Part shown: positions 44,470-53,281 of the stretch, piece by piece | How the letters are laid out: every line of letters begins with the position of its first letter | Numbering within the stretch: the first letter of the stretch is position 1 | Source: CAIKBL01 sp964555355 | GTDB lineage: Bacteria; Pseudomonadota; Gammaproteobacteria; Ga0077536 | Assembly: GCA_964555355.1 (NCBI GenBank) | Contig: CAZKRY010000001.1 | Span: 346,380 to 410,379, forward strand | Reading direction: 5' to 3' | DNA length: 64,000 nucleotides | Made by a program: the position numbers and the translations under genes | Notes under the pieces: generated by a model | What the model was told of the DNA's origin: nothing | Seen by the model: only the letters and a program-made list of their open reading frames with translations | The model's database searches: none

Positions 44470-45696
44470 TCAATGCCGGATCAACCGCACCGGAAGATGT
44501 TTTAGCCCACCGACGAAGCTGGATTGCACGCGCTCCACCGAGCCGGTGATTTCAACGCCTGCATAACGTTCCATCAACTCTTCCATCGCGATGCGGATTT
44601 CGACTTTGGCGAGCGGTCCGCCCAAACAAAAATGCGGTCCTGCCCCAAAACCCAAATGGAGGTTGGGGTGGCGCGTGATGTCGAACTTGTACGGCTCTTC
44701 GAACACTTCCTCATCGCGATTGGCAGACGGGAACCACAGCAGGAGACGATCACCGGTTTTGATACGGTGGCCGCGGAGTTCGGTATCGCGCGTCGCGACG
44801 CGCATCAACGAAATCACCGGATCCGACCAGCGCACGAACTCTTCAACCCCAAGTCGTAAGCGCTTCGGATCTTCCCGCAACAACGCCATTTGCGCGGGAT
44901 TCTGCAGTAACGCAAGCACCCCACCGGAAAACGCGTTGCGGGTGGTCTCGAACCCCGCAAGCATCAACTGCACGCCGTTGTGCGCGACTTGCGAGTGCGG
45001 TAGCGGCTGATCGAACACCATCGCATTGGCAAGCATCGTTAGTGGATCCGAAAACGGACAGCCTCGGCGCGCATTCGCCTGCTGCAAACTGTAGTCGAAT
45101 AATTGTTGGAAACCGCAGCTCACGGTTTCGGCCGCCGAGCGACCCTGCCGGTATTCGGGATCGGTGCCGCCGATCGCCATCTTGCCCCAGCCTAGTAGTT
45201 GGTCCCAGTGTGCAGGCGGAAGTTGCAAAATTTCGCAGATCACCGCCATCGGAATTTTAACCGCCAGATCGCTCACCAAATCGATCTCGCCGTGCGCGGG
45301 TAAGCCGTCAAAGATCTTGCCGATTAATTCCTTGGTCCGAGCTTCGCCATCCGCCAATGCCTTTGGCATGAATGGCGCCGACATGACCTTACGGACTTCA
45401 GTGTGGCGTGGTGGATCAATGGTCAGCACATTCTCACCGACACCCATCGCATCACCCGCGATGGCGGCCATCTCATCATCGATAACGGGCATGACGCCTT
45501 CGCGTTCGGAGGAAAATAGTTCGGGTTCGTTCAAGATGTGTTTTAGGTCGGCGTGCTTGAACACCGACCAGTAACCGCGACCATCGGGACTCGTCGTCCA
45601 ATGCACCGGATTGTCGCGCCGCATGCGGTCGAAGAGCCGATAGTACTCATCGGTGGCGAAGAACGTGGGATCGTTTAACTGATCATCAACGCGCAT
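44470..45696 (-). CDS. bacterial class I cytochrome P450
   Basis: 408 residues starting at ATG 45696, preceded on the minus strand by AGGAG; the frame stays open upstream but overlaps the SDR gene. The haem loop is FGAGPHFCLGGPLAK with the Cys ligand, the I-helix is LMLAGFETTRNAF, and the EEFVRW motif is the ExxR pair. The N-terminus lacks a membrane anchor, so it is a soluble enzyme needing a ferredoxin and reductase that are not encoded nearby. Spacing to the sigma-54 regulator is 12 bp. Substrate may be a terpenoid, steroid or fatty acid. Confidence 0.92.
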   Translation of the reverse strand: MRVDDQLNDPTFFATDEYYRLFDRMRRDNPVHWTTSPDGRGYWSVFKHADLKHILNEPELFSSEREGVMPVIDDEMAAIAGDAMGVGENVLTIDPPRHTEVRKVMSAPFMPKALADGEARTKELIGKIFDGLPAHGEIDLVSDLAVKIPMAVICEILQLPPAHWDQLLGWGKMAIGGTDPEYRQGRSAAETVSCGFQQLFDYSLQQANARRGCPFSDPLTMLANAMVFDQPLPHSQVAHNGVQLMLAGFETTRNAFSGGVLALLQNPAQMALLREDPKRLRLGVEEFVRWSDPVISLMRVATRDTELRGHRIKTGDRLLLWFPSANRDEEVFEEPYKFDITRHPNLHLGFGAGPHFCLGGPLAKVEIRIAMEELMERYAGVEITGSVERVQSSFVGGLKHLPVRLIRH

Positions 45697-45712
45697 GCAT
45701 GTTTCTCCTGCG

Positions 45713-46462
45713 TTAACGCCCGCCGGCGACTTCGATGAAGGTGCCGATCGTGTACGACGCCGCTTCAGACAGCAACCACATAATTGCTTCCGCGACTTCA
45801 TCCGCCGTTCCACCGCGTTGCATTGGTACGTTCACCTTGAGTCGATCGACGCGTTCCGGATCGCCATAACTTGCGTGAATGTCCGTGTAAATGAGTCCGG
45901 GCCGGACGGCGTTGACGCGGATGCCTTCGGTGGCAACTTCTTTGGCGAGCCCCACGGTGAAAGTATCCAGCGCACCCTTGGAGGCCGCATAGTCCACATA
46001 CTCACCCGGCGAGCCCAGCCGCGCGGCGGCGGACGACACATTGACGATCGCGCCACCGCGCCCGCCGTAGCGCGTCGACATTCGCTTAACGGCTTCGCGC
46101 GCGCAGAGAAAGCTGCCGATGACATTGGTGGCAAACACTTCGCTCAAGCGAGCGTAATCCATGGCGTCGACCCTAGCTTGCGTGGCGGCGATGCCCGCAT
46201 TGTTGACGAGCGCGTCGAGGCGACCGAAGTCACGATCGATCGAATCGAATAATTGCAATACCTCGGCTTCCTGGCTCACATCAACCCGATACGCGCGGAT
46301 GGCTGCAATCGTTGTGTCGATGGATTCGCAGAGTGTGTCGGCAGACTGCTTTGCGGTGCGATACGTAAACGCCACGGCATAACCGCGCGCGACCGCCATG
46401 CGAACGGTGGCGGCGCCGATCCCCCGGCTACCGCCCGTCACCAACAAAACCGGTCGTGTCAT
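45713..46462 (-). CDS. short-chain dehydrogenase/reductase
   Basis: 249 residues. VTGGSRGIGAATVRMAV is the NADP-type Rossmann loop, LVNNAGIA the structural motif, and INV-like AIVNVSSAA with EYVDYAASKGAL the Ser-Tyr-Lys catalytic set. The C-terminus GTFIEVAGGR is standard for the classical SDRs. It is the first gene of the minus-strand run with the P450 (16 bp gap) and probably oxidises the hydroxyl made by it. Confidence 0.92.
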   Translation of the reverse strand: MTRPVLLVTGGSRGIGAATVRMAVARGYAVAFTYRTAKQSADTLCESIDTTIAAIRAYRVDVSQEAEVLQLFDSIDRDFGRLDALVNNAGIAATQARVDAMDYARLSEVFATNVIGSFLCAREAVKRMSTRYGGRGGAIVNVSSAAARLGSPGEYVDYAASKGALDTFTVGLAKEVATEGIRVNAVRPGLIYTDIHASYGDPERVDRLKVNVPMQRGGTADEVAEAIMWLLSEAASYTIGTFIEVAGGR

Positions 46463-46572
46463 GTGACTCGACCGCTTCTAGAAATTGCAGTCAGCGCGGA
46501 GTAATGAGGATCAACAACGCGTAATGCGCGGAGGTTTCGTCGATGACGGCGGGTATAGGCAGTTGAAACGCC

Positions 46573-46665
46573 GCCCCTCACCCGGCGCTGCGCACCGGCC
46601 TCTCCCGGTGGGAGAGGCGAATAAGTGAACCCTCTCCCGCTGGCGGGAGAGGGTAGGGTGAGGGT
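46573..46665. repeat. CTCTCCC/GGGAGAGG intergenic repeat, copy 3
   Basis: Contains CCCCTCACCCGGCGCTGCGC, then TCTCCCGGTGGGAGAGG and the second palindrome CCTCTCCCGCTGGCGGGAGAGG followed by GTAGGGTGAGGGT. It sits between the two minus-strand genes and has the same two-part structure as one unit of the 33-kb array. Confidence 0.85.
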
Positions 46666-46690
46666 GGAAGACCATCCCTTCACGCCAACC

Positions 46691-47362
46691 TCAGCCCACA
46701 TGCTTCCCAAAGAACGCCAGCGTGCGCTCTTTGGCGAGCTTCGCGCTATTCGCGTCATAGCTACCGCGCTCGTCGCAGTTAAAACCGTGATCGGCCGGGT
46801 AGATAAAAATTTCAACGTTCGGCTGCGCTTTGTGAATCGTCTCGACGTCGGTCATCGGAATATGCATGTCGCGCTCGCCGAAATGCATGATGACCGGGCA
46901 TTTGGCGGAGCGAGTCGCTTCCTTCGCGATGCCGCCGCCGTAGTACGCCGAAGCCGCCGTGACGCCTTTCAACTCGCAAGCCGAAAGCCAGGTCATCAAT
47001 CCACCGAAACAATAACCGACGACTCCAACCTTGCCGTATTTGGCGGCGGCTTCGATCGCCGCTTGCAGATCGAGCAGACAGTGTTCGCGCTTCAAATCTT
47101 GAAAAGCAAGCTTAATGCCTTTTTGAAATTCGGTCTGATCGGTGTAGCCAAGTTCCACATTGCGTTCGACACGATCGAAGATCTGCGGCGCGATAGCGGC
47201 ATACCCATCTTTCGCATACCCATCCGCGACATTGCGGATATGGCGGTTCACACCGAATATCTCCTGGATGACCACCACCGCGCCTTTAGCGGTGCCGGTG
47301 GGCAGTGCTTCATAGGCACCGAACGAAAAACCATCTGAGGCGGTGAGTTGGCGTGAGGGCAT
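46691..47362 (-). CDS. dienelactone hydrolase family protein
   Basis: 223 residues of an alpha/beta hydrolase. GVVGYCFGGLMTWL holds the Cys nucleophile elbow (G-x-C-x-G-G), which is the dienelactone-hydrolase variant. The C-terminal triad members are in IMHFGERDMHIP (Asp) and YPADHGFNCDERGSY (His). VVVIQEIFGVNRHIRNVADG is a family N-terminal segment. It may open a lactone made in the oxidation pathway. It is divergent from the CoA-transferase gene over a 291-bp gap. Confidence 0.92.
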   Translation of the reverse strand: MPSRQLTASDGFSFGAYEALPTGTAKGAVVVIQEIFGVNRHIRNVADGYAKDGYAAIAPQIFDRVERNVELGYTDQTEFQKGIKLAFQDLKREHCLLDLQAAIEAAAKYGKVGVVGYCFGGLMTWLSACELKGVTAASAYYGGGIAKEATRSAKCPVIMHFGERDMHIPMTDVETIHKAQPNVEIFIYPADHGFNCDERGSYDANSAKLAKERTLAFFGKHVG

Positions 47363-47653
47363 TGGGATCTCCTTATAAAGCGTGGGGTGTTCGATTTTGG
47401 TCTTGGTGCGCTGGGAATTGTGCGGCGTTAGTAATGCCGATGGCCCGACACTTTAGCCGGTTTCGCCTCCTACTCAACTATGCGCAGTGGTCTTGCCGGT
47501 GCGTGGAGCGATGCCACTTGGGTTGCAACCTCCGTGTTTGGGGCTTGCGGTTACGCAGCAGCCTGGGCGACGATGCGGGACAAAATAAGCGCCTTCATTT
47601 AAGAATGCGCCTACGCAATTTCAGCACCCTTTCGCCACTTCCTGGAGGCCGCC

Positions 47654-48835
47654 ATGGAACCATTACGTGGGATCCGCGTCATTGATGTCACGACTAACGC
47701 ATCCGGTCCGATGGCCGCCGGGATGTTGGCCGATCAAGGGGCTGACGTCATCCGCATTGAAACCCTGGGTAGCGGCGATCCTTCACGGCATGTCGGTGGC
47801 ACCCGTGGCGGCGTCTCGTCGTATACGGCCTATCTTAATCGCAATAAGCGCTCCATCGCGGCTGACTTAAAAAACGCGGCCTTAAAACCGTTGCTCTACA
47901 AGCTTATCCAAACTGCCGATGTGTTTATCCAAAACTCGCGACCGGGTGCGTTGGAGCGTGCGGGCTACGGCTTCGCCGATTTGCACAAAATCAACCCGAA
48001 GCTTATCTATGTGTCGATTTCCGGATTCGGTGCCACCGGTCCCGCCGCGGGGCAGCGGGTGTACGACCCGGTGATTCAATGTGTAGCGGGTTTTGCAACC
48101 GCGCAAGGCGCGGGCGGCGAACCGGCACTGGTCAAGACCATCGCAAGCGACAAGGTGGCGGCGCTTACTGCCGCGCAGGCCGTCTCGAGCGCGTTGCTTG
48201 CGCGCGAACGCGGGCTTATTGGTGGTCATCACGTTGAACTCTCGATGCTTGATGCGAGCCTCGCCTTCCTGTGGCCGGATATTTATTGGAACCATGGGTT
48301 TGTCGGCGAGGAAGGCGTTACCCGTAAACCGCTGATTGCGGATTTCTATCGGTTGCTGAAAACCGCGAACGGTTTCATCACGACGATTATTGTTGGCGAT
48401 GGCGAGTTCGCCGGCGCGTGTCGCGCGTTCGGCACCGAACACATGCTGAGCGATCCGCGCTTTAAAACGCTTACCGATCGTTTCGGCAATTACGCCGATA
48501 TGCATGCCGCCTTCCAAGCGAAAGCGGCAACCATGCAAGCGGATGATTTGATCGCGCGCTTGATGCGCGAAGATGTACCTTGCGCCAAGGTCAACGCGCT
48601 TGATGATGTATTCACCGATCCGCGCGTCACGCATCGCCAAAGCATTGTTGAATACGACGACCCGCGCGCTGGCCGCATGCGCGCGGCACGTGCACCCGCT
48701 ATTTTCGACGGCGAACCCTGCCCGATCCGCCGGCCTTCGCCAGCGCTCGGCGAACACACGGCGGAAGTGCTGCAGTCGGTAGGTTGTAGCACGGAAGAGT
48801 TGGCCTCACTGCGTAAATCGGGTGCGATTAATTGA
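47654..48835 (+). CDS. CaiB/BaiF family III CoA-transferase
   Basis: 393 residues. LRGIRVIDVTTNASGPMAAG is the CoA-transferase III opening. IETLGSGDPSRHVGGTRGG and YLNRNKRSIAADLK follow. IASDKVAALTAAQAVSSAL carries the Asp expected to form the acyl-enzyme. HHVELSMLDASLAFL is the second conserved block. The enzyme moves CoA between carboxylic acids in the cytoplasm. GGAGG upstream of ATG 47654 supports the start. It is separated from the LLM gene by a repeat. Confidence 0.92.
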   Translation: MEPLRGIRVIDVTTNASGPMAAGMLADQGADVIRIETLGSGDPSRHVGGTRGGVSSYTAYLNRNKRSIAADLKNAALKPLLYKLIQTADVFIQNSRPGALERAGYGFADLHKINPKLIYVSISGFGATGPAAGQRVYDPVIQCVAGFATAQGAGGEPALVKTIASDKVAALTAAQAVSSALLARERGLIGGHHVELSMLDASLAFLWPDIYWNHGFVGEEGVTRKPLIADFYRLLKTANGFITTIIVGDGEFAGACRAFGTEHMLSDPRFKTLTDRFGNYADMHAAFQAKAATMQADDLIARLMREDVPCAKVNALDDVFTDPRVTHRQSIVEYDDPRAGRMRAARAPAIFDGEPCPIRRPSPALGEHTAEVLQSVGCSTEELASLRKSGAIN

Positions 48836-48849
48836 CAAGATCGTTTACT

Positions 48850-49008
48850 CCCTCTCCCGCGACGCGAGAGGGCAGGGGTGAGGGTCTTCGTGCGGAGCCG
48901 GTCGAAGCGCTGCCCCTCACCCGGCGCTGCGCGCCGGCCTCTCCCGGTGGGAGAGGTTTTTTCCCTTCTCCCTCTCCCACTTCGCAGGAGAGGGGAGGGG
49001 GTGAGGAC
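48850..49008. repeat. CTCTCCC/GGGAGAGG intergenic repeat, copy 4
   Basis: Three palindromes in about 160 bp: CCTCTCCCGCGACGCGAGAGG, then CCGGCGCTGCGCGCCGG with TCTCCCGGTGGGAGAGG, then CCTCTCCCACTTCGCAGGAG with AGGGG. Fills the gap between the CoA-transferase and LLM genes; GTGAGGGTCTTCGTGCGGAG links the units. Confidence 0.85.
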
Positions 49009-49049
49009 CAAGCTTTTTGGAAAGTAGAAATAGATTTAAAGGAGACCCC

Positions 49050-50138
49050 ATGCATCTCGGATATTTCATGATGCCGTTGCATCATGCGGACAGCGATTAC
49101 CATCAAACGTTGAGCGACGACGTCGAAGCCATCGTGCTGGCCGACGAACTAGGTTTCACGGAAGCGTGGGTTGGCGAACACTATTCAGCAACGGTCGAGC
49201 AGATCACCTCGCCCCTACTCTTTCACGCCAATCTCATCGCGCGCACCAAGCGTATTAAATTTGCAACCGGCGTAATCTGTCTACCGCAGTATCATCCGGC
49301 CGTCATTGCCGGGCAGGCCGCGATGTTCGATCACTTGAGCAATGGGCGCTTCATCATGGGCATTGGCCCCGGCGGCTTGCCGTCGGATTTCGCGTTGTTT
49401 GGCGTCATGAACAAAGATCGCCAAAAAATGGCCGAAGAATCCATCGATCAAATTCTGACCATGTGGTCGACTTCGCCGCCGTACAACCTCCGAGGCGAGC
49501 ATTGGACCATCGACATGACCGCGTGGACGCATCATGACATCAAGATGGGTTACATCCCGAAGCCGTTGCAACAACCGCATCCGCCGATCGCGGTCTCGGC
49601 CGTCAGCCCGAACTCCGGCTCGTTGAAATACGCAGGCAGCAAAGGCTTTATTCCGGTATCCGCAAACTTCATCGCCGAATGGAACTTAAAGACCCATTGG
49701 CCGACATACGCCGCCGGCGCGCAAGCTGCCGGTCACACACCGAAGAGCGCCGACTGGCATGTGGCGCGCAGCATTTTTGTCGCGGACACGGATGCAGAAG
49801 CCGCCGAGTTCGTTGCCCAACCCGGCGCGGCTTACGGCTATTACTACGAATATCTGTTCAAGATTTTCGATCGCACTAACTTTCGCGGACCTTTCGTGCC
49901 GAATCAGGGTGACGATCCGATGAGCTTGACGCCGACGGCGCTCCGCGAAGCTTGTGTTATTCACGGCAGTCCGGAGACAGTCGCGCGTCAGATTTTAGGA
50001 TTGCGTGAGCGTATCGGTGATTTCGGCACCTTGCTTTACGCCGCGCACGATTGGGTCGATAAGCCGGCGATGAAACGTTCGATGCAATTGATGGCGCAGG
50101 AAGTCATGCCGCGCGTCAATCGCGCGTTAGCCGCTTAA
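49050..50138 (+). CDS. LLM-class flavin-dependent monooxygenase
   Basis: ATG 49050 with AAAGGAG about 8 bp upstream gives 362 residues; the longer frame from 49017 has no such support. LGYFMMPLHHADSDYHQTL and EAWVGEHYS are bacterial-luciferase-like N-terminal features. IMGIGPGGLPSDFALFG is the FMN phosphate region, and PPIAVSAVSPNSGSL with GFIPVSANFI the later core. The C-terminal part is long, as in alkanal or nitrilotriacetate monooxygenase-like proteins. It needs a reduced flavin donor. Confidence 0.88.
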   Translation: MHLGYFMMPLHHADSDYHQTLSDDVEAIVLADELGFTEAWVGEHYSATVEQITSPLLFHANLIARTKRIKFATGVICLPQYHPAVIAGQAAMFDHLSNGRFIMGIGPGGLPSDFALFGVMNKDRQKMAEESIDQILTMWSTSPPYNLRGEHWTIDMTAWTHHDIKMGYIPKPLQQPHPPIAVSAVSPNSGSLKYAGSKGFIPVSANFIAEWNLKTHWPTYAAGAQAAGHTPKSADWHVARSIFVADTDAEAAEFVAQPGAAYGYYYEYLFKIFDRTNFRGPFVPNQGDDPMSLTPTALREACVIHGSPETVARQILGLRERIGDFGTLLYAAHDWVDKPAMKRSMQLMAQEVMPRVNRALAA

Positions 50139-50153
50139 GACCAGTCTTAAACG

Positions 50154-51185
50154 ATGCGCGCCAAACGACTCGGTCTCATGCTGTGGCCCGTGCCGGGCCT
50201 CGAGGCCGGGTTCGACCGCGGCGTGTGGGCCGAACAGGCCGGATACGACGACCTATGGTTGGCCGATGCGGAAGGACTGCAAGATCCGATTGCTTTGGCT
50301 GCGGCGCTAGGCGTAGCGACCAATAAGGTGCGCCTCTGTACGGGGGTGGTGCCGGTGTTCAACCGGCCGCCGCCGGTACTCGCGACCGGCGTGGTTGCTG
50401 CTGCCGAGCGCGCTCCGGGGCGTTTCGTCCTTGGCTTGGGCGCTTCCACGGGCAACATGGTCGATCGCTGGTACGGGCTCAAGTACGACAAACCACTGAC
50501 CCGCGTGCGTGAAACGGTAGCGCTTCTGCGTCAGATCTTGGGCGGTGAGAAAACCAATTTTGAAGGCATTACGCTGCGCAGCCAGGGCTTCAAGTTACCC
50601 GCGCTGCCGAGCGAGCCGGTACCCATCATGCTCGGCGCCATCGGGCAGAAAATGCTGCAGTTGGCAGGTGAGATCGCCGATGGCGTGGTGTTGAACGATT
50701 TCACGCCCCCAGACCGGATGGGTTACGCGCTCGAGCAGTTAGATATCGGCGCAAAGCGTGTGGGCCGACGCGTGGAAGACTTGGAAATCGTCAAACGGCG
50801 CGCGCTCAAAATTGCCGAGACGCCCGTTGAACAAGCGCAGGCGCATACGTACTTTCGCCAACACTTGGCGTTCTATGGATCGGCTGCGGCGTATCAAGAA
50901 ATCATGCTGCAATTGGGTTACCGCGAAGCAGTGCGATCGTTACGCGAAGGTTACGCGACGCGCGATCGCGCGCGCATCGCGTCCGCCATTCCGGATGAGA
51001 TGGTGCCGAGAATTTTTACTTCCGGCACCGCCGCGCATTGCCAACAGTCCGTGCGCGCCGATTTCGCGGCGGGTGTCGACACTATCGTGATTAGCCCTCA
51101 GGCGAGTGAGGCGGCAGCATTCGCACACACAGCGGAGATTTTTAGTGCTGCGTGCGAACTCAAGAGTGCCTCCGCACATTCATAA
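50154..51185 (+). CDS. LLM-class flavin-dependent oxidoreductase, F420-type-like
   Basis: 343 residues. LGLMLWPVPGLEAGFDRGVW starts the TIM barrel, WLADAEGLQDPIALAAALG is the second strand region, and FVLGLGASTGNMVDRWYG and VPIMLGAIGQKMLQLAGEIADG are luciferase-family cores. It differs from the upstream LLM protein and is closer to the F420-dependent-type branch by layout, though this cannot be proven here. It starts 15 bp after the first LLM gene and may be co-translated with it. Confidence 0.85.
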   Translation: MRAKRLGLMLWPVPGLEAGFDRGVWAEQAGYDDLWLADAEGLQDPIALAAALGVATNKVRLCTGVVPVFNRPPPVLATGVVAAAERAPGRFVLGLGASTGNMVDRWYGLKYDKPLTRVRETVALLRQILGGEKTNFEGITLRSQGFKLPALPSEPVPIMLGAIGQKMLQLAGEIADGVVLNDFTPPDRMGYALEQLDIGAKRVGRRVEDLEIVKRRALKIAETPVEQAQAHTYFRQHLAFYGSAAAYQEIMLQLGYREAVRSLREGYATRDRARIASAIPDEMVPRIFTSGTAAHCQQSVRADFAAGVDTIVISPQASEAAAFAHTAEIFSAACELKSASAHS

Positions 51186-51199
51186 CGAGGATCATTGGT

Positions 51200-52147
51200 T
51201 TGGGCGCAAGACTTTCGATTGATCTAAACGACTGCCGCAAATTCGCCGTCGGCGTCAAACGCCCGGAAGATGTGGTAGTCAGCCGCGACGGCACGGTGTG
51301 GATTTCGGATCAGGCAAGTGCCTGCGCGCGGGTGAGCCCGGATGGTACCTTCACCCGCATTGGCCGCGCGGGCGGGGCGCCAAACGGAATAAATCTCGAT
51401 CTCGAGGATCGTGTGTTGATTGCGAATTTCGGCGGACCGGAAGATGGGCACGGTCCGTTGCAACGGCTCGATCCGAGAACCGGCACGGTGACTACGTTGT
51501 GTGATTCGATCAACGGTCGCCCGCTATTCGGCGCGAACTACCCGCTGGTGGATGGCCGAGGCCGCGTGTGGTGCTCGCATTCCACGTTCGGCCCGTTGGA
51601 TGCCGCATGGGCCGGCCAGCACGACGGATCGATTTTCCGCGTTGACGGAGGTGCGGTTACCGTCCTTGCGGACGGCATTGAATTTGCAAACGGCATCGCT
51701 TTCGATGCCGAAGATAAATATCTCTACGTCTGCCAAACCACGGCATGCAATGTCGTTCGCTTTCCAATCAACGCCGATGGCACGCTAGGCCGCGCGGAGC
51801 GCTATGGGCCAAAGCTCGGCTTCACGAATGACGAAGTGCAACACCTACGTCCGCTCACACTCGAACAGCGCAGCCAGCTTGGACCTACCGACGGCTGCGG
51901 TTTTGACGCCGAGGGGAATTTGTGGGTGACCTTGGTGCTTGCCAACAAGGTTGTCGCCATCACGCCCAGTGGAGAGGTAGTTACGGTGCTCTCCGATCCG
52001 ACGGGTAAACTGATGCGCAATCCCACCAATGTCACGTGGGGTGGGCGCGACATGCGGGATTTGTATATCGGCAGCGTAACTACCGATTACGTCGTGCATG
52101 CGCGCAGCCCAATTCCGGGCATGCGGATGTGGCATCAACGGCATTGA
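51200..52147 (+). CDS. SMP-30/gluconolactonase-like beta-propeller protein
   Basis: 315 residues from TTG 51200, which follows GAGG at 51187-51190; an ATG at 51152 is in frame but overlaps the previous gene by 34 bp. Blades can be recognised by repeats such as PEDVVVSRDGTVWISDQ, NGINLDLEDRVLIANFGG, FANGIAFDAEDKYLYV and GCGFDAEGNLWVTL. SMP-30/LRE proteins are calcium-dependent lactonases. This suits a pathway with an oxygenated lactone intermediate. No signal peptide is visible. Confidence 0.87.
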   Translation: MGARLSIDLNDCRKFAVGVKRPEDVVVSRDGTVWISDQASACARVSPDGTFTRIGRAGGAPNGINLDLEDRVLIANFGGPEDGHGPLQRLDPRTGTVTTLCDSINGRPLFGANYPLVDGRGRVWCSHSTFGPLDAAWAGQHDGSIFRVDGGAVTVLADGIEFANGIAFDAEDKYLYVCQTTACNVVRFPINADGTLGRAERYGPKLGFTNDEVQHLRPLTLEQRSQLGPTDGCGFDAEGNLWVTLVLANKVVAITPSGEVVTVLSDPTGKLMRNPTNVTWGGRDMRDLYIGSVTTDYVVHARSPIPGMRMWHQRH

Positions 52148-52169
52148 GTGCCATGAACGTAGCGAGGTT

Positions 52170-52300
52170 GCCCCTCACCCGGCGCGCTGCGCCGGCCTCT
52201 CCCGGTGGGAGAGGCGAATTCACTCAGTTTTCCCGTGAAGTGGAAGATATAAAAGCGCTCTCCCTCTCCCGCGAAGTGGGAGAGGGTAGGGGTGAGGGTC
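52170..52300. repeat. CTCTCCC/GGGAGAGG intergenic repeat, copy 5
   Basis: CCCCTCACCCGGCGCGCTGC and TCTCCCGGTGGGAGAGG, a 45-bp spacer, then CCCTCTCCCGCGAAGTGGG with AGAGGGTAGGGGTGAGGGTC. It lies between the SMP-30-like gene and the next ORF. Confidence 0.85.
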
Positions 52301-52337
52301 TTCTCTCAATGCATCGTTCCTTCAAAAGAGTTTCATC

Positions 52338-53279
52338 ATGAGCCATGACCGCCAATTCACCCCGCGCGACGATCACTTTCATTTCGACGAAATGGGCGAC
52401 GATTGGTGGGCGACGGAAACGTCATGGTTTTCTTTTCATCATCCGGAACGCAAACTCGGCGGCTGGTTCTACACCATGGCGCGGCCGAACATCGGCACCA
52501 TCGCCGGGGGCGCATGGGTATGGGACGACCGCGCTTATCTGCCGTGGGAAGTACTGTATTCAGCCAATTACTCCGCGCAGGAATTACTGCCCAACACCGA
52601 TCTTGCGGACTGCAAACTACCGAACGGCGTTTCGATCAAGGTGCTCGAACCGTGCACACGCTATGCGCTCGGTTACGACGATGGTGATCGGTTTAAAGCC
52701 GATCTCATTTTCCACGCAGTCATGCCGCCCGAACCATTGACGGCGGTGGGCTCGACATTTGGCAGCGCGCATCACTTCGATCAATTCGGACGTGTGACCG
52801 GCAACCTCGTCTTACATGGTGAGGTCATCGCGCTAGACTGCATTGGCATGCGCGATCGAACCTGGGGACGGCGACCGGAAGACCGGCCGCGCCAAGCGGC
52901 GTATGTCACCGGCGCGGCCAACGCCGACACCGGGTTTCTCGCGGTTACGCAGGGCAAAGTGCCGCGAGACGAAGTGGCCTATGGATTTCTGCGGCGCGAC
53001 GGCCGCAACGTACCGCTCGCGAGCGGCGAGCGGCAGGTTGAACGCGATCCCAAAGAAGGTTGGATCACACGCATCACTTTGCTTGCGCGCGACACGCAAG
53101 GCCGCGAATTGCGCGCGGAAGGCGTGCCGGTCAGCCGCATTATTTTGAACCGGCACACCTTCATCGATATCAATAGTTTGATTCGCTGGGAGCACGATGG
53201 CCTAGTTGCATGGGGCGAAGATCAGGACATGTGGCCGGTGCATCGTTGGGCGCGCCGCCAGCGCGAGGCACGCGGCTAG
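52338..53279 (+). CDS. unknown AttH/CrtC-lipocalin-like (DUF7064-type) protein
   Basis: 313 residues without transmembrane segments. The sequence alternates short beta strands with aromatic loops (WWATETSWFSFHHPERKLGG), and the later GMRDRTWGRRPED is a motif I associate with AttH/CrtC-like hydratases and the DUF7064/DUF7065 families. HHFDQFGRVTG and FIDINSLIRWE are further conserved-looking patches. Neighbouring ligase and LLM genes suggest a role in handling a hydrophobic substrate. Activity is not known. Confidence 0.55.
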   Translation: MSHDRQFTPRDDHFHFDEMGDDWWATETSWFSFHHPERKLGGWFYTMARPNIGTIAGGAWVWDDRAYLPWEVLYSANYSAQELLPNTDLADCKLPNGVSIKVLEPCTRYALGYDDGDRFKADLIFHAVMPPEPLTAVGSTFGSAHHFDQFGRVTGNLVLHGEVIALDCIGMRDRTWGRRPEDRPRQAAYVTGAANADTGFLAVTQGKVPRDEVAYGFLRRDGRNVPLASGERQVERDPKEGWITRITLLARDTQGRELRAEGVPVSRIILNRHTFIDINSLIRWEHDGLVAWGEDQDMWPVHRWARRQREARG

Positions 53280-53281
53280 CA

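Noticed and set aside
47401..47470. Sigma-54-type promoter GG...GC near TGGCCCGACACTTTAGC
   Set aside because: Spacing is 12 instead of 10 between GG and GC, and the second element does not match TTGC.
47882..48757. 291-codon minus-strand frame
   Set aside because: Antisense to the CoA-transferase coding region with no family motif.
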